Below are positions 11,214 to 23,580 of a DNA stretch of 64,000 nucleotides, in pieces. Positions within the stretch are counted from its first letter, which is position 1. The number at the start of each line of letters is the position of its first letter. The DNA is taken from the NCBI RefSeq assembly GCF_009905375.1, contig NC_133648.1, positions 91,514,631-91,578,630 of the forward strand. Direction: 5' to 3'. The position numbers were made by a program, and so were the translations under genes. Under the pieces are notes generated by a model. The model was not told where the DNA came from and did not search any database. It saw only the letters and a program-made list of their open reading frames with translations. Source of the stretch: Apium graveolens. Taxonomy: Eukaryota; Streptophyta; Magnoliopsida; Apiales; Apiaceae.

Positions 11214-13474
11214 GGGTATATGTGGATAATCTAGTAAGACCTTTCTTAGAGTTAGAAATTAGTATGGGCTTAAAAATAAACCAACTACATAAATTTTAAA
11301 ACAATATATACATGTTGTACATACAAAACTATTGTTACACATGACTTTCACTTTCATTAGCTTCGCACCAATGACGCTTCATTATTTTTCCACCGTGGAA
11401 CAACCATTCACCACCATCACAGTCTACACCACCGTCACACCCCAATCTCTGTATCTCTATTCGATTTTTCATCAAAATATCAATGTATTATTGTCTCTAT
11501 ATCATTAAATCTTTAATCAACATCCATTCTTTTTAATAGTCATAACCGCCTGCAACCATCGACATCTCAATAGTACTAAAATTCAAGATAAAGCATTAAA
11601 AGCTCAACACAAAGCACCTCACAAAAGTACCAAATTTTAACACAAATCACCTAAAGACTAACACAAATCACCTCACAAAAGTACAAAATATTGACAGAAA
11701 ATAACAAATTTCAAGATAAAGCACTAAAAATTCAACACAAAGCAACTTACAAAAGTACCGAATTTTAACATAGATCACCTAAAACCTAACACAAATCACC
11801 AAATATCAGCAACATATCATCAAACAAATAATATGCATCATACAATATATCACTACCATACAACCATTTATAATATAATCTTCACTCCCCCCCCCCCCCA
11901 CACACCTTTACCACTATCATCACCACATTAACCAACTTCTTTATTTGAATTTATTTGTTTCATCAGATCTAAAATAGGAGTTATAAAAAGAAAGACACTC
12001 ACGACATATATTTCTATTTAGTTTACAGTAATTAAAAACAAGAATTAAGATTCAACAAAAGAAAATGATGGTCGTAGATGAAGAGAGACTTTAGGTGGAG
12101 AGTGTGATGGTCATAGGTCTGTATATATATAAGATGGATGACAGAGAGAGAAGACATATTCAATGTTGAGGAGAAAAAGAAAGAGAGTGTTGAGGAGAAA
12201 AAGAGAGAGAGGGAGAGAGAGAGAGAGAGGAAGGATGAGAGAGGGTACAATTGTGTGGATTAAAATAATTAAAAAGGCATGGTTATAATTAAAAAAGGAG
12301 CTAATAAATGGGTGGCTGAGATTGAATCTGAGTTCTAATTTTAAGATAGGGTGGGAAATCAAAACTAAAATGACTAAACATAATATTCTGGTTAAGTTCT
12401 TGTATTAAGAAAATTAACTACGAGGGTTTGCTTACAACTCCGAATACTAAAGATTTAGAGCAACAAATATAAAAATAATGACTATTAGTCTAGGATTCTT
12501 CTTATCACTCAAACAAGCTATAGTTCTTATCAAATAGGCTATCAAAACATAGACTTAAAGCTTGTGAATGTAACTGTATAAGTCTTTATGGTGTCTAAAA
12601 ATTTGGGTAGCACCTCTTCTTGTAAAAACAATAAATTTTGGATTAAAACTCTCTCTTAAAATAAATTCAGTTGAGCTTCCTTATATCCATTAGAGAAGAA
12701 CTCCTTTCAATTTTTCAATTTTCTGGATATATAGAGATGTGACTTGATTGAGAAGAAAAGGACATTTGGCATATTATAGTCCCTACAGTTTGAATTGGAA
12801 ATGCTACTATTCTACTCCTTCAATTCTTGGGAGCTAGAAATCGACAAGTAAAAGTTGAGAATTATAAATCGACAAGTCCATTTTGAAATTCTTAGAAATA
12901 GATCAAGCAAAATCATTTTACTCCTCGACAATGATTCAGTCGAGTAGTATAATCTTTTATTTGTTTCTTGATTTTGCATTCGTACAAAAACAGATTAGAT
13001 GTTGCTGCTCGACAATATAATTCATCAATCAAAAGGATTTGATTTCTTTGAGTTGGTGGCACACGAGTTTGGTCACATGCAGGTAATTCTACTCATCGAC
13101 AACATTTGGAGTCGAATATTACTATAAATTATGACGCACTCGAGCAACATCCGGATACAAGAAAAATGCCATCAGACAACACCCATTGGGCTATTTTCTA
13201 ATCTTTAGTTGTAATTTGTTTTGTTAATTATTGACTAAATTTGTGGGGTTTTAAAGATGATGATCTTTGATGCAGGACAGTATATGAAAGCAGAATTAAA
13301 CAAAGAATTATATGATATATTAAGAACAATATATGCAACCTAACAGGCTAACAAACTAAGGACCCAAACATAATAAATCAAACTATCAAAGCCCGAAATA
13401 GCCAGGCTAAGATAAAATCCAGTTTATAGCCAAACCAATCTAATATGTGTCAATATATATAACAAAATAACAGG
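11214..13474. other. Intergenic stretch, no gene recognised
   Basis: Contains a C homopolymer near 11,887-11,899, a GA-rich run at about 12,170-12,240 and a tandem duplication (listed separately). From 12,830 to 13,190 there are several scattered 'ctcgacaa' motifs, reminiscent of the short repeats in copia LTRs nearby, so an old LTR remnant is possible. Reading frames here are short and dominated by low complexity. Confidence 0.6.
11576..11801. repeat. Tandem duplication, period about 128 bp
   Basis: 'caagataaagca' begins at 11,584 and again at 11,712. Both copies continue through 'tcaacacaaagca', 'acaaaagtacc' and 'aattttaaca'. Inside each unit a shorter 'aacacaaatcacct' motif is also repeated. 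Confidence 0.8.
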
Positions 13475-14391
13475 GATGATGTAACGACCGAGAATTTTAC
13501 GTCATAATTAAGAAAGTAAAGTATGTGTTATGTGATGAGATTATGTGATTAAGTGGTAATTATTTGTCTTATCTGTATACTAGAGTTAAGGAGCGTGGAT
13601 AAAAACGTTCCAATTTAAAGAGTCAGCTTAGAAGTCAAGCTGTGGTTTCGGGCCGTCAGGTAGAACGGAACCCGTCCTAATATGGAAATTAAATAATATA
13701 AAATGTGAATTATATGTGAAGTAAATGAATGAAGTATTTCGTCTTAAGAGACGTGTTGATTGGCAAAGGTAATGAGAAGCGTATTCGAAACGCTGCGTTT
13801 CGGGCCGTCAAGCTGAACGTGACCCGGTACGCGTAAAAAGGGAATAAAGATTAAAGAGGGATAGATTCTATGATCAGACCTGAGTCGTTATGTGACTATA
13901 TGCGTGTGATTGCTTGACTGTGTGCATGATTATATGTTCTGTGTTAATTTCTGTGAATTTTAAAGGAATTATGTGATTTACATAAGGGTTTATTTAACCT
14001 TCGTGAATTTTTATAAAATCATCTGAGATGGATAAAAACATGGGATTTGTTCTGTTATCTTTGTAGAGGTCTTAGAGACTTTTTAAAAATGATAAGTGAA
14101 TTTAATTGTGGGTCTTTGCATTTTAAATTGATTTTATGTGGAAAAGGTATTTATTAAAGCAAGTTTGCGAAATTCATATAAAATCAACCGCTCGCTCAAA
14201 TTCTTATTATGAGTAATGGATAAAAAGCTAATTTCGAGACCTACGCGTTAAAAATGTCATTTTTAATAATTCTCGACTTTCTGAGAGAGATATATTTTGT
14301 ATTTGAATTTTATCGCATTTAAGTAAAAAGAAAAGGGATGAGTGAGTAAAAGGGAGTTGGTAAATTACTGGATTGCCCTTGTTTCTAATTG

Positions 14392-14402
14392 CTATATATA
14401 AC
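14392..14402 (+). promoter_or_regulatory. Putative LTR TATA box
   Basis: 'ctatatataac' about 0.9 kb into the solo LTR, followed by a pyrimidine-rich (CTTT/CTCT) stretch at 14,405-14,560 such as is often found just after a plant transcription start. Inferred U3/R boundary. Confidence 0.5.
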
Positions 14403-14989
14403 CCACTTTCTTTTCTTTTCTTTCTTTTGTGCACTCATTCTCTCTTTTCTCTCTTCTCTCTTTCTTTTCTCTCGTCTCTCTCCCGAACACTCTCTCTCTC
14501 TTTCACTCCCTCTCGGCCCTCTCATCTCTCATCTCTCTCACTTGCATGCAACCCCCAAATCTTACTCAAACTCAAAGATATTGCTACCTTTAGCCTTTAT
14601 TTTCGGTATACTTCTTGATTCCTATTTGCATGTAAGTATTTGCAAGGTTTTGTTGAAGTGATCACTATGGTTGTGTTTAAGAAAAACAATTTCTTGAAGC
14701 ATAACTATAAGAGTGATTTTAAGAGGTTGTGGAGGTCATAAACTCGAGAGGAGATCCGTCATGGACTCTCTCAAGTTCGACCACCACCGGCAATATCCAA
14801 AGGAGAGCCGGTGGGTTTTCCATGATGTGATTGTTAGATTTTAATGTTGCATGTTATGATTTCTTGAAAATTTGAAGAAAAAAAATAGGGTTTTGGCTTC
14901 TTTGATAAAAATCGAGTGGGTGCTTGGTAAAATGATTTCCTTGATTGTAAAATGAATGTGTGCATATGATTGTTGCTTAGAAAATCAAA

Positions 14990-15960
14990 ATTTATGATTT
15001 GCATGTGAGTTTTTGCTTCGGCTTTATGCTAATAAAAAAGGGAATTGAATTTTGTGACTTGATCTTGGTATGAACTAAGCTTAATTAGTAGGAAATAGAG
15101 TTGCATGTTGATTTAAAAGAGGAGTTAGTGATGTATGTCAATATTTGGTTCTTGGATTGTGAATTTTGAATGTTTGCCGAATGGCAAATGGGTTTAAAAG
15201 AGATTGATTTGTGATTAAGTGAATGCATGCATTGAATAATTTGATTAAGGTTTGAGTCATTAGGTGATGTTTGGCTTTGTGCTTCAAAAATCTTGATGAA
15301 AATGAGTTAAATGACTAAGTTAAGGCTTAAAACAACTTAAAAATGTGATATAGGACTTTGCATGTCAAGATTGATCTTTGTATGTGTGTTTTCTTGATAA
15401 ACCCGAATGGGTTAAATCTTTAAAGTGGTTTGTTGTGAGTAGACTTGATTAAAGTAATGATGGATGGTGATTAGACTAATAAGGAATGAATTATTATTGC
15501 ATGCTAAGTTTAGGTTCGAATTTTTGAGTTAATAAGAAAGGAAATTGAATTTGGTGAGATAATCTTGGTAAACACTAAGTTTGTATGATTTAAAAGCAAT
15601 TGCATGATAGTTTTAAAGGAGATCAATGAGTGCATGCTAGTAATTAGTCTTTGAGTTGAAAATTATGCTCTTGCCGAATGAAAACAAGATAAAAAGGGGA
15701 TAACTTGATGATTAAGTGTATGCATGTTGATTTGATGGATTGATTAAGTTGAAATCACTAAGTAGTGCATGGTTTGGTGACTTAATGAATGGAATGATTT
15801 AATAGGGGATTAAAACAAGAAAGAAATGTGGTATATAACCTTGCATGTCAAAATCTATTTTTGCATGTTTGATTCTTGATTGTGATAAGGCCGAATAGGC
15901 CATAAGAAATAAAGGTCAAAACTTTATTTTGGTAATTGAAAGAATGATTGAGTGTTATAT
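14990..15960 (+). repeat. Degenerate tandem duplication inside the solo LTR
   Basis: Two diverged units about 480-500 bp apart. Paired landmarks: 'atcttggta' at 15,062 and 15,562; 'ttgccgaatg' near 15,174 and 15,671; 'ttgcatgtcaa' at 15,358 and 15,840. Similarity is patchy with small indels. No coding content. Confidence 0.7.
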
Positions 15961-17968
15961 GTGAAAATCTCTGATTTTGCTTGATTGGATTGTTGTTTTG
16001 ATTCGAATTAAGGAATAAAAGAAAAGGGAATTAAGTCGATTGATATAAGTGATAGTATGCACGTAAATGTTTGGTTGTGAATGTGTCTAGTACTCATAAA
16101 AGAGTCGTGTTAGTTTGATTTGAGAAATAGCCTAGGTCAAGCGAGTACGCTTTAAATGCTAGGTATATAAGGATATGAAAACTATGAGAAAGAATTGTGC
16201 TATGTGCTATGTGCTGTGTGCTTATTTGTATAAGCTATACTCGTATAGTTCGAGTCAAGAATATAATCGAGTTATCGTATAGAGTGATCGTTCCGGGAAC
16301 GAGAGTTGGGAATCTAATTAAGATTTCTGGTTTTATTGTAGATTCGGAGCGTGAGGGCATTCGGGCTAGGAAAGGGAAAAGTATACTAGGTGGCAGTAGT
16401 TCAACCCTCAGGAAAGCAATTTCAGGCAAGTAACTCTGATTACTTGTATAAATGATTGTAAAGGAAATGTTGTTCATACCATGTAGAGTATTGAACTGTT
16501 AAAGTATGAAACCCTTGCTTTATGAAACCCTGATATTGATTTGAAGTACCCTTTGTTCTTGATAACCTGTTATTGATAATCCTATTGATTTCACCCGTTG
16601 ATAATCTGCCTTTCTGTTTAAGTTTCCTATAATGCCATGATCATATTGAACCTTAAAATTATCTTGGATAACTCTGTTAATGATACCCTGTTTCTCTTGA
16701 TCGCCCTAATGATCCCTAAGTTATTACTGATCCTTCAAATTTAGTACCTTATTATCTTTGATGCAGAATCCTTGAGAATTGTTCCTTGCGTATCTTTGAT
16801 TCACTCCCTGAACTTTGTTTCTTTAAAATCTGAATTAAGAATGAGTTTCGACTTGAAAGAGTCCGAATGATTTCAAAGGCTTGGTAATGATAAAATGAAT
16901 TTTAGAAAACCTATTGTTTTCCAACTCAAGGTTTTCCAAATGAATTCCTGATGGATTGGATTGAGACGTAAGAGGCTAGTGGGACTAGTCCAGTCATGGT
17001 AAGAGGCTAGTGGGACTAGTCCAATTTAAGGCTGAAATTATGCCGAATGGTAACTTAAAGACCGGAATGGAGGTCGATACGGGCTGATCACCCGTATATA
17101 ATAAAATGGAAAGATAAGTGATCCAATCAAGGGTTCTAAATGATTATTTAAGAAAAGGAACTAAAACTTTTATTCAGTAAATTGATTTTTGGAAATGAAA
17201 ATGGTTTATACTGTTTTAAAAAGAGTTGATTATGTTATTGTGGAGCTTAAAGCTCAGAACCCTGATTCCTGAAATTGTTGATCATATGAATGATTCTATA
17301 TCTTGAAATACTGTTGGTTTCCTCTACCGAAAGATCTATTTTGATCCTATAATGATTTGTGTTGAATGTCGGCTTTCATCCTGTTCCGAGCCTTATTTCT
17401 TGAAAGCCCAACTATTCTTCGGATACCTTTCCTTATCTCAAAGAAAACAAAAATGAATATACGGAAATCTGCCACCTAGATTAGCTAAAATAGAATGCCC
17501 TAGTTTGTTCAAAGCATATTGAGAATTGTTATTGTAGAACTGCTATTTAGTTACTTGCTGAGTTTTATACTCATTGTTTTGTCTTAATCTAACCATGGCA
17601 GTTAAGCAAGAAGATGGCCAGGCTTAGGTGCACTGCTCGTAAGAGCGTACTTGGTGGTCCCTACCGTGTTGAGGGCTTCCAGTTGCCAGAGCAGGTAGGA
17701 TAGGTTATGAGTGAGATCGCGCCTAGTAAGAGGTGTTTAAAGATACAATGGGTTATCTGTCAGTTCCCAGCCGGAATCGATACTGATTATTTAATAATAT
17801 TTTGGGGTTTGTAAGTTATATTCGGTGATTGGTAGTTGTAATCTTGTCTCATACTTTATCCTGTTGATCCTGTTAGTAGTTAATCGGGGTTTATGCATAT
17901 TTAATTAGTAGATTAGAGGTGTGTGAGTCCTCATTTCCTAACCCCGAGATTGAGGTCATCACAGATGA

Positions 17969-18356
17969 TCCCCTTAAATTCTCGTGTGATGTTTTTTTAG
18001 TTTACGGTTTCTATTCCTGATGCGTGTATACATTTACCCTCTCGTCAATTGCTTTGAAAGAGTAGGTTTAAAAGTTTTATTGTTTAAATTAGTCATTGTT
18101 CATGTAAGCTGAATATAATCCTTATATTTTTCATAGCCCGTACATAAACTAACACAAATGCTTTTTTTCTGATGAATGTTCAGGCAAGGCAATCACTTAT
18201 CGTCAGAGGACTTTTTCCAATGCTTTATGATCCCCGTCATCCTGTAAGTTCTTATTTTCTTTCCACTTTATGCCTTTCGAAGTGGATTTGATTCTTAACC
18301 TGTGTAAACTAGAAAGGTAGAGTGTTTGCTAATCTTTCAAAATTTCACATATTGTC
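17969..18356 (+). other. Short non-repeat strip with a possible exon at 18,184-18,243
   Basis: Host sequence between the solo LTR and the large copia; it continues after 54,219. Positions 18,184-18,243 are a 60-nt open stretch bounded by 'ttcag' upstream and 'gtaag' downstream, as for a plant exon. One frame reads [21 protein letters not shown] do not recognise the protein, and it is not part of ADF. A chance pair of splice-like sites is possible. Confidence 0.3.
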
Positions 18357-18361
18357 TATTT

Positions 18362-18957
18362 TGTTAGGTCACACAACATTGTAGAAGGGGGTTGAATACA
18401 GTGTAGAATACAATCAAATCGATTTAAAGCACAAGTAACAGAAATCAGATGTATTTGATATAACAAACTCTGTTATAATGGAACTGTTCTCTCTCAGTAA
18501 TGAACAAATATCACGAGAGCTGCTAGGTTATAATATATGATCTTCTCGATGATCGTAACTCTTATAGAGTAAACCAATGTATGTGTTAATATAGACACAC
18601 AGTTACAAGATAACTTCTAGTTGATATGGAATATATTTCTGTCTCCTAAAATATATCAACCAGATATCTTATATAATTCTTCTAGCCCTCGAAATCTTTC
18701 CATGCATATCTTCTTCTTGTATTAGTCTAGATCTTCTTTCCTGTGAATCAGCTTCCTTCCTTAACTGTTAGTCCTCCAGTACTTAAGTTCTGATATCCAT
18801 CTTCTGATATTATCTTCTGATAATATAAGTCCTGATATCCTTAAGTCCTGACTTCCAATAAGTCCTGATTCCAGTAAGTACTGATATTTCCTATTAGTTA
18901 AGATCTGAAAACTAAATATGAAACATATTAGACATGACATCTCAAATATATCCAACA
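18362..18957 (-). repeat. 3' LTR of the large copia
   Basis: 596 bp, on the plus strand TGTTAGGTCACAC...ATCCAACA. The inner part (18,775-18,890) is built of short direct repeats around 'aagtcctgatatcc'. It is bordered inside by a reverse-complement polypurine tract and outside by TATTT. Confidence 0.93.
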
Positions 18958-18973
18958 ATCACCCCCAACTTGT
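18958..18973 (-). other. Polypurine tract of the large copia
   Basis: On the minus strand AAGTTGGGGGTGAT lies immediately before the 3' LTR. A second purine box, GCCAAAAAGGGGGAGAAGG on the minus strand near 24,420-24,440, lies farther inside and fits the multi-tract pattern of Sireviruses. Confidence 0.8.
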
Positions 18974-19099
18974 AAATTATGCAAGAATATACAAGTTAAT
19001 AGATTTGATGATGTCAAAAACTTAAGTTCAAATGCAATAAGAGTTTAATAAGACTATTAATTACAACTTACAAAACATCCAGCTTTACCAATATCACTG

Positions 19100-19867
19100 A
19101 ATCAATCTGAATCCAAAATGATTCTTAACAAAATCATTTATCAGATTATCTTCAGCTTTCTTCAGAACTTGAGCTAACTGTGCTTTGACCTGCATCAGTT
19201 CTTCTTCAATACTATCACCAATTTGATAAATGGCTGTTCTGAGAGCTTAAATGGATGTTCTTTCAAGTCCATCACCAAGTCTGATAACCTTAGGACGTGA
19301 AGTGATTTCATTATAACATAAGCATCTTACTTTCAGAATAACTTCCACCTTAGCATAATTCTTCAGCATAGGAATTTCTCTTCCATCACCTTCAGTAATC
19401 ATTGGACTGTACTGAGAAGTCTTTGTACCAGAGATTCTGAATAGATCTCTTATAGCCTTCAAAATATATTGTGACCATCTTCTTGTAACATCAGATTTTA
19501 CTTCCAGAAGATAATGAATATGTTGAAGTTCTCTGATAGACTTGTTTAATACATCAGAATCAGCTAATCTATAAGTACTTCCATCACTGAGAAATAAGAT
19601 TAATTTCTCTTTTAGATTATCCTTATCATGAGCATCTATCACAACTTGAGCAGACAACACCTTGTCAAGGTGCCTTTGTTTAATTTGTTCATATGGTTTG
19701 TCTGTCAGTATGAAAGGATCTCCTAGAGTAACCTCTACTCCTGTTTGAATCTTCTCTTCATCAGAACCTAATCCAGCTCTATCTCTAGGTTGCTTGGCTT
19801 TCAACCCAAATGTAGCAAGTTGATTAATCATGAGATTGGATTTTGGTTCAACTGGAGTAACTTTCTT
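19100..19867 (-). pseudogene. Additional (env-like position) ORF of the large copia, C-terminal part
   Basis: Continues the ORF region 23,581-25,540 across the solo LTR at 19,868-23,575. Copia sequence enters at 19,867 with ...VTKKVTPVEPKSNLMINQL and runs to a stop at 19,247; the residues before that in the open frame are LTR-encoded. Visible parts: TLGDPFILTDKPYEQIK, SDGSTYRLADSDVL, HIHYLLEVKSDVTRRW. It is soluble-looking with no membrane segment, so 'env-like' describes its position only. Function unknown. Confidence 0.6.
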
Positions 19868-22800
19868 TGTAAGAACCCAAATTTTAGACATCGGTAAAAG
19901 ACCTTTATGAATGGTAATATAATAACTTGAATTTTTGAGACCTTGTAAAATATTTAATGAATAGTATACCTGACGGGTGGGGAAAACTTTTAAGAACACA
20001 CTATGTAGTGTACGAGAAAATGAGTTTCGGAGTTGATATTACGATTATACGTACCAAATGAGTGTATGTAAACGCTATTAGTTTTCGAAGAAAACGAACT
20101 TTGAAAAACGACTGTATTTACGACTTATCGAGGATTACGGGAATCACAATATAATTACAAGATTAAAACCCTATGGATTTATATTCAAGTATGATAATTA
20201 AAAATATAAGGAATAAATACGAAAGGAATTAAGTCGCGAACCATTTACGAATAAGTATTACGAAAATGTTTAAGCGACCGAGCGAACGCGTAAACGATTA
20301 AATAAACGTAACGCACTAACTAAACCATGGTAAGGAAGTAACCATGGTTACTTCATCAAATAGTGAGCTAACCATAGGATGAACAAGTTAGCTAGCAAAA
20401 TAGTATGCTAAGGAAGCTAACCAAGTAGTTTAGCTTGTAACCTAGCAAGCTATTAAGATTTGTCCCTAAGATTTGAAACCAAGAATCAACCTAGAATGCT
20501 ATACTAGGAGAATAAAATCAATTGAAAGATATCAACCCATCTTCCTAGAAGTTACCTAGCAAATCAACCAAGCTAAGCAACCAAGAGGAGTATAAATACC
20601 CCCCTTGATGCTCCATTCGGCCCTAATGATAAAAAATGGGGAATCCAATTCAAAATCTCAAGTTCTAGCCATGGTAAAATCATCCCATTAATTCTCAAGC
20701 CTCCTAGAAATTAAACTAAGGTAAGAAAATTCTTTCATCTCTTTTTATCAAGGTTTGATGGGTGAAATAAATTCAAGAAACTCACTAGTGAATAGTATGA
20801 ATAGTAACCTCTCCTTGGTTTCTTGATTTCAATGGTGGTTCTAGGCTCCAAAAATCATACCAAGCACTTCCAAGCCTCCACCATACTCAAGAACACATCT
20901 CAAGCTCTCAAGAAAGATAAAAAACTTTGGCCCAAATTTATTTAAGATTCATTTTTAAAGATCCATTTAGTATGTGGTAGAAAACTTAGTTCAAGAAGTG
21001 GTATTGTTGAGATCTTGAAGTTTAAAGTTGAGTAGATTTAAGGTTGATTGTTGTTGTCTCAAGAACATGATGTTCTTGAGAGAAGTTTGTATGATGATGA
21101 TGAAATGATGATTGTTGATGGTTGTGTTAAGAGTCAGGGCGTAAACGAAACCCCGATCGTAAGCGTAACTCCGTTAAAACCAATGAATCGTAACATTAAG
21201 TTTCTGCAGAAAGTCCCAAAGTTGTAAACTGTAGTTTATTGAACAATAATCTTTTATTATGATAGGAAATGTTATAAGGATCATTTAGGTGCTTGAATCG
21301 CTTAATTCCGGTTTACGGATCAAAAGTTATGGTCGTTTTAGTAAAAGTGATTTACGCGACAAAAACTGCTACAAATCACGAACTTTGAAAATATAAAGGA
21401 TGACTTAAAAGTGTTCATAAATCATGAAATTTCTACGGAGAGTAAAATATTGAGTTTCCTAACTTCCATAAAAATTTCAAGTAAAAAGAATGATTTCTCA
21501 ATTTTATAAAAAATATCAGAGCCAAGACCGCGCGAGTAGAAACCGTAAGAATCCATAAGCGGAGCCGACGATGATAAAGAGAACCTAAGATACTTAGAAA
21601 AATGAAGCGACCATGATGTGAATAAGGACTTAAAGGAATAATAAGGGTAGTATAAGTGGAGAGGGTGCATAACAAATAGCGCATAAGTGCGAGTCACCGT
21701 AAATTAGAACGGGACCTAACGAAATGAATTATGTTTATGGTTATAGATTTCCGAGCGGAACCTAGAGCATCCTCCACCTCGAGATACCCAGGCAAGTTTA
21801 CAAACCCAACTCCATTTTTACTGTTGTGTTGTGAAAGGATTGTTTTACTATCATCGCTTAAATACCATGTTTGCCATGATGCGTAGTTGTTGAATTTTCA
21901 CATAATATAGCGATGTTGTATGATAAGTATATATCGTGAAATGTTATTTCGCTTTAAGCATGACATATTATATAAGACCGAGGGTCGGTCGGGATTTAAG
22001 ATAAAACCCGGAAATCATTCCGGAGATATTATAGGACGGGTATAAGTCCATAATAGTACGTTTTAAAGGGACTCATCGTCCATTTATGAAACATTAAAAC
22101 ACTTCGAACTTTTAAAACAATTTCCCAACGAGCATATTCCCTCAACTATATTTTATTGATTCGGATAATTAATATTATATACGTATTCCTTTATTATAAG
22201 TGTAGTATACTTCAACGTTTATTTATTCAAACCCGATTAATCATTATAGATTATTAATTATGTAAACACAAACTAGTTGAGGAATATTATTTAAATAAAT
22301 CTTTTAGAGAGTAAACTCATTCGAGGTATGATTAATATCAATTATCATTTAATTAATTATAGACTATTATTTAATTAATTATTATTTATTAAAGGATTGT
22401 TATTGATTTAAAGATCATAGATCCTGATATACTTTCTGATTTTGAAGTATTATTCGAATAATTTCAGATCGTCGGTGAATATTATCCCGACTTATTATTA
22501 TATTGAATACAGTTTCGAGAAGAAACTTTTTCCCCTTATTAATTATCTGTTGACAACGGTCAACTCACATCCTTAGTACTTCCTCCGAAATTTTCGGAAG
22601 TACGTATATACATATATATACACTTATATCTTAAAGAGATAAACTAATTCTATCAACAAGCAAAACGCTTGGGGAACTTCGATGTGGTTCGAGTTCTCGA
22701 GATTGATAGAATTCTTTTAAAGGACAATGGAGGGGTAGACTCTGGTACTATGCGTGCTAGATGGGCTACCAAAGGTACCGCAGGCGAAGGTACTCAGTGT

Positions 22801-23575
22801 ACTCAGGAACTTGTGAAGTATGTGCATACCCGAAAATGGGACACGTAGCCCGAATGCGGCCAGGGTGATACCCGAGAGATGACGGTTTCGTCCTTTTACT
22901 AGTAGAAAGGTTACTATTTCTGTAGTACGATTGATCATCGTATGCGGTGGCTCCAGCGAATGTCCAAACTCTTCCAATTGGAATTAAAATGCAATACCGT
23001 AACCCAAGCCTAGGTGCTGGGTTTACTATTAAGGTATTCGCAGGTTAATAAAATCCACTAAAGGATTGTTTTCATAAGAAGGTGTGTATCACCAAGGAAA
23101 ACTATTTTGAAGAAAACGTATTTATCATATATGATGTTTTACGTGAGTTTATCATACAGTCATTTTCATACTGTACATTATTATGCTGAGCATTATAGCT
23201 CACTCTTGCTTTCTTTTAAATGACACAACACAACAGATAACAGTAGGCCGGTGTGGGAATTAATCGCTTACAGTCATGGGGAGGATCCCTGGCAGCTTTG
23301 TCTCAGGTGTGCTAGAGTATCAGATAGATATAAGATATCAGTCATAATTATTGTAACTTCATGTAGAGGTTATAAATAATTGTTTGAGATCCTGTAAAGT
23401 ACATTTGAGTGTAATAAAAGAAGATTACATTTTGTACGTCATTTTTAAGGCTATAACTTGTGTGTGTGAGTATGAGATTGGGGTCTGTTGGATTATTGAA
23501 TCAATACCAGGTTACACATGAGTGAAGGATGGCGTGACGACCCAGATTCCTGACCCCGGATTTGGGGGCGTTACA
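19868..23575 (+). mobile_element. Solo gypsy-type LTR, 3.7 kb, TSD TTCTT
   Basis: TGTAAGAACCC...GGGGGCGTTACA, flanked by TTCTT at 19,863-19,867 and 23,576-23,580, inserted in the additional ORF of the large copia and opposite to it. No internal region or second LTR. The beginning is related to the LTR at 61,851 ('acactatgtag', 'caggcaagttt' blocks). The end 'ccccggatttgggggcg' nearly matches the end of the gypsy LTRs at 41,166 and 50,894 read on the minus strand. Confidence 0.9.
20591..20598 (+). promoter_or_regulatory. Putative LTR TATA box
   Basis: TATAAATA followed by a C-run, about 0.72 kb into the solo LTR, in the position and setting expected for the U3 promoter. It supports plus orientation. 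Confidence 0.5.
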
Positions 23576-23580
23576 TTCTT

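Larger units (their letters stand above)
13480..17963 (+). mobile_element. Solo gypsy-type LTR, 4.5 kb, TSD GATGA
   Basis: Starts TGTAACGACCGAG and ends GAGGTCATCACA. The 5-bp duplication GATGA lies at 13,475-13,479 and 17,964-17,968. There is no second copy of either end inside, no primer site and no pol, so it reads as one LTR left by recombination between two LTRs. Start and end resemble other long gypsy LTRs here (19,868; 61,851). A TATA-like box and CT-rich leader put it on the plus strand. Confidence 0.85.

Noticed and set aside
12032..12362. Minus-strand frames rich in Ser, Leu and Phe
   Set aside because: They translate a GA-rich purine run; no domain, biased composition.
13035..13080. 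A frame reading GFDFFELVAHEFGHMQ followed by 'gtaatt', resembling a zinc metalloprotease HEXGH site ending at a splice donor
   Set aside because: Only about 16 residues, no neighbouring metalloprotease sequence in any frame and stops close by. Too short to support a gene.
14373..14661. Plus-strand frames rich in Leu, Ser and Phe
   Set aside because: They translate the CT-rich leader of the solo LTR; low complexity, not a protein.
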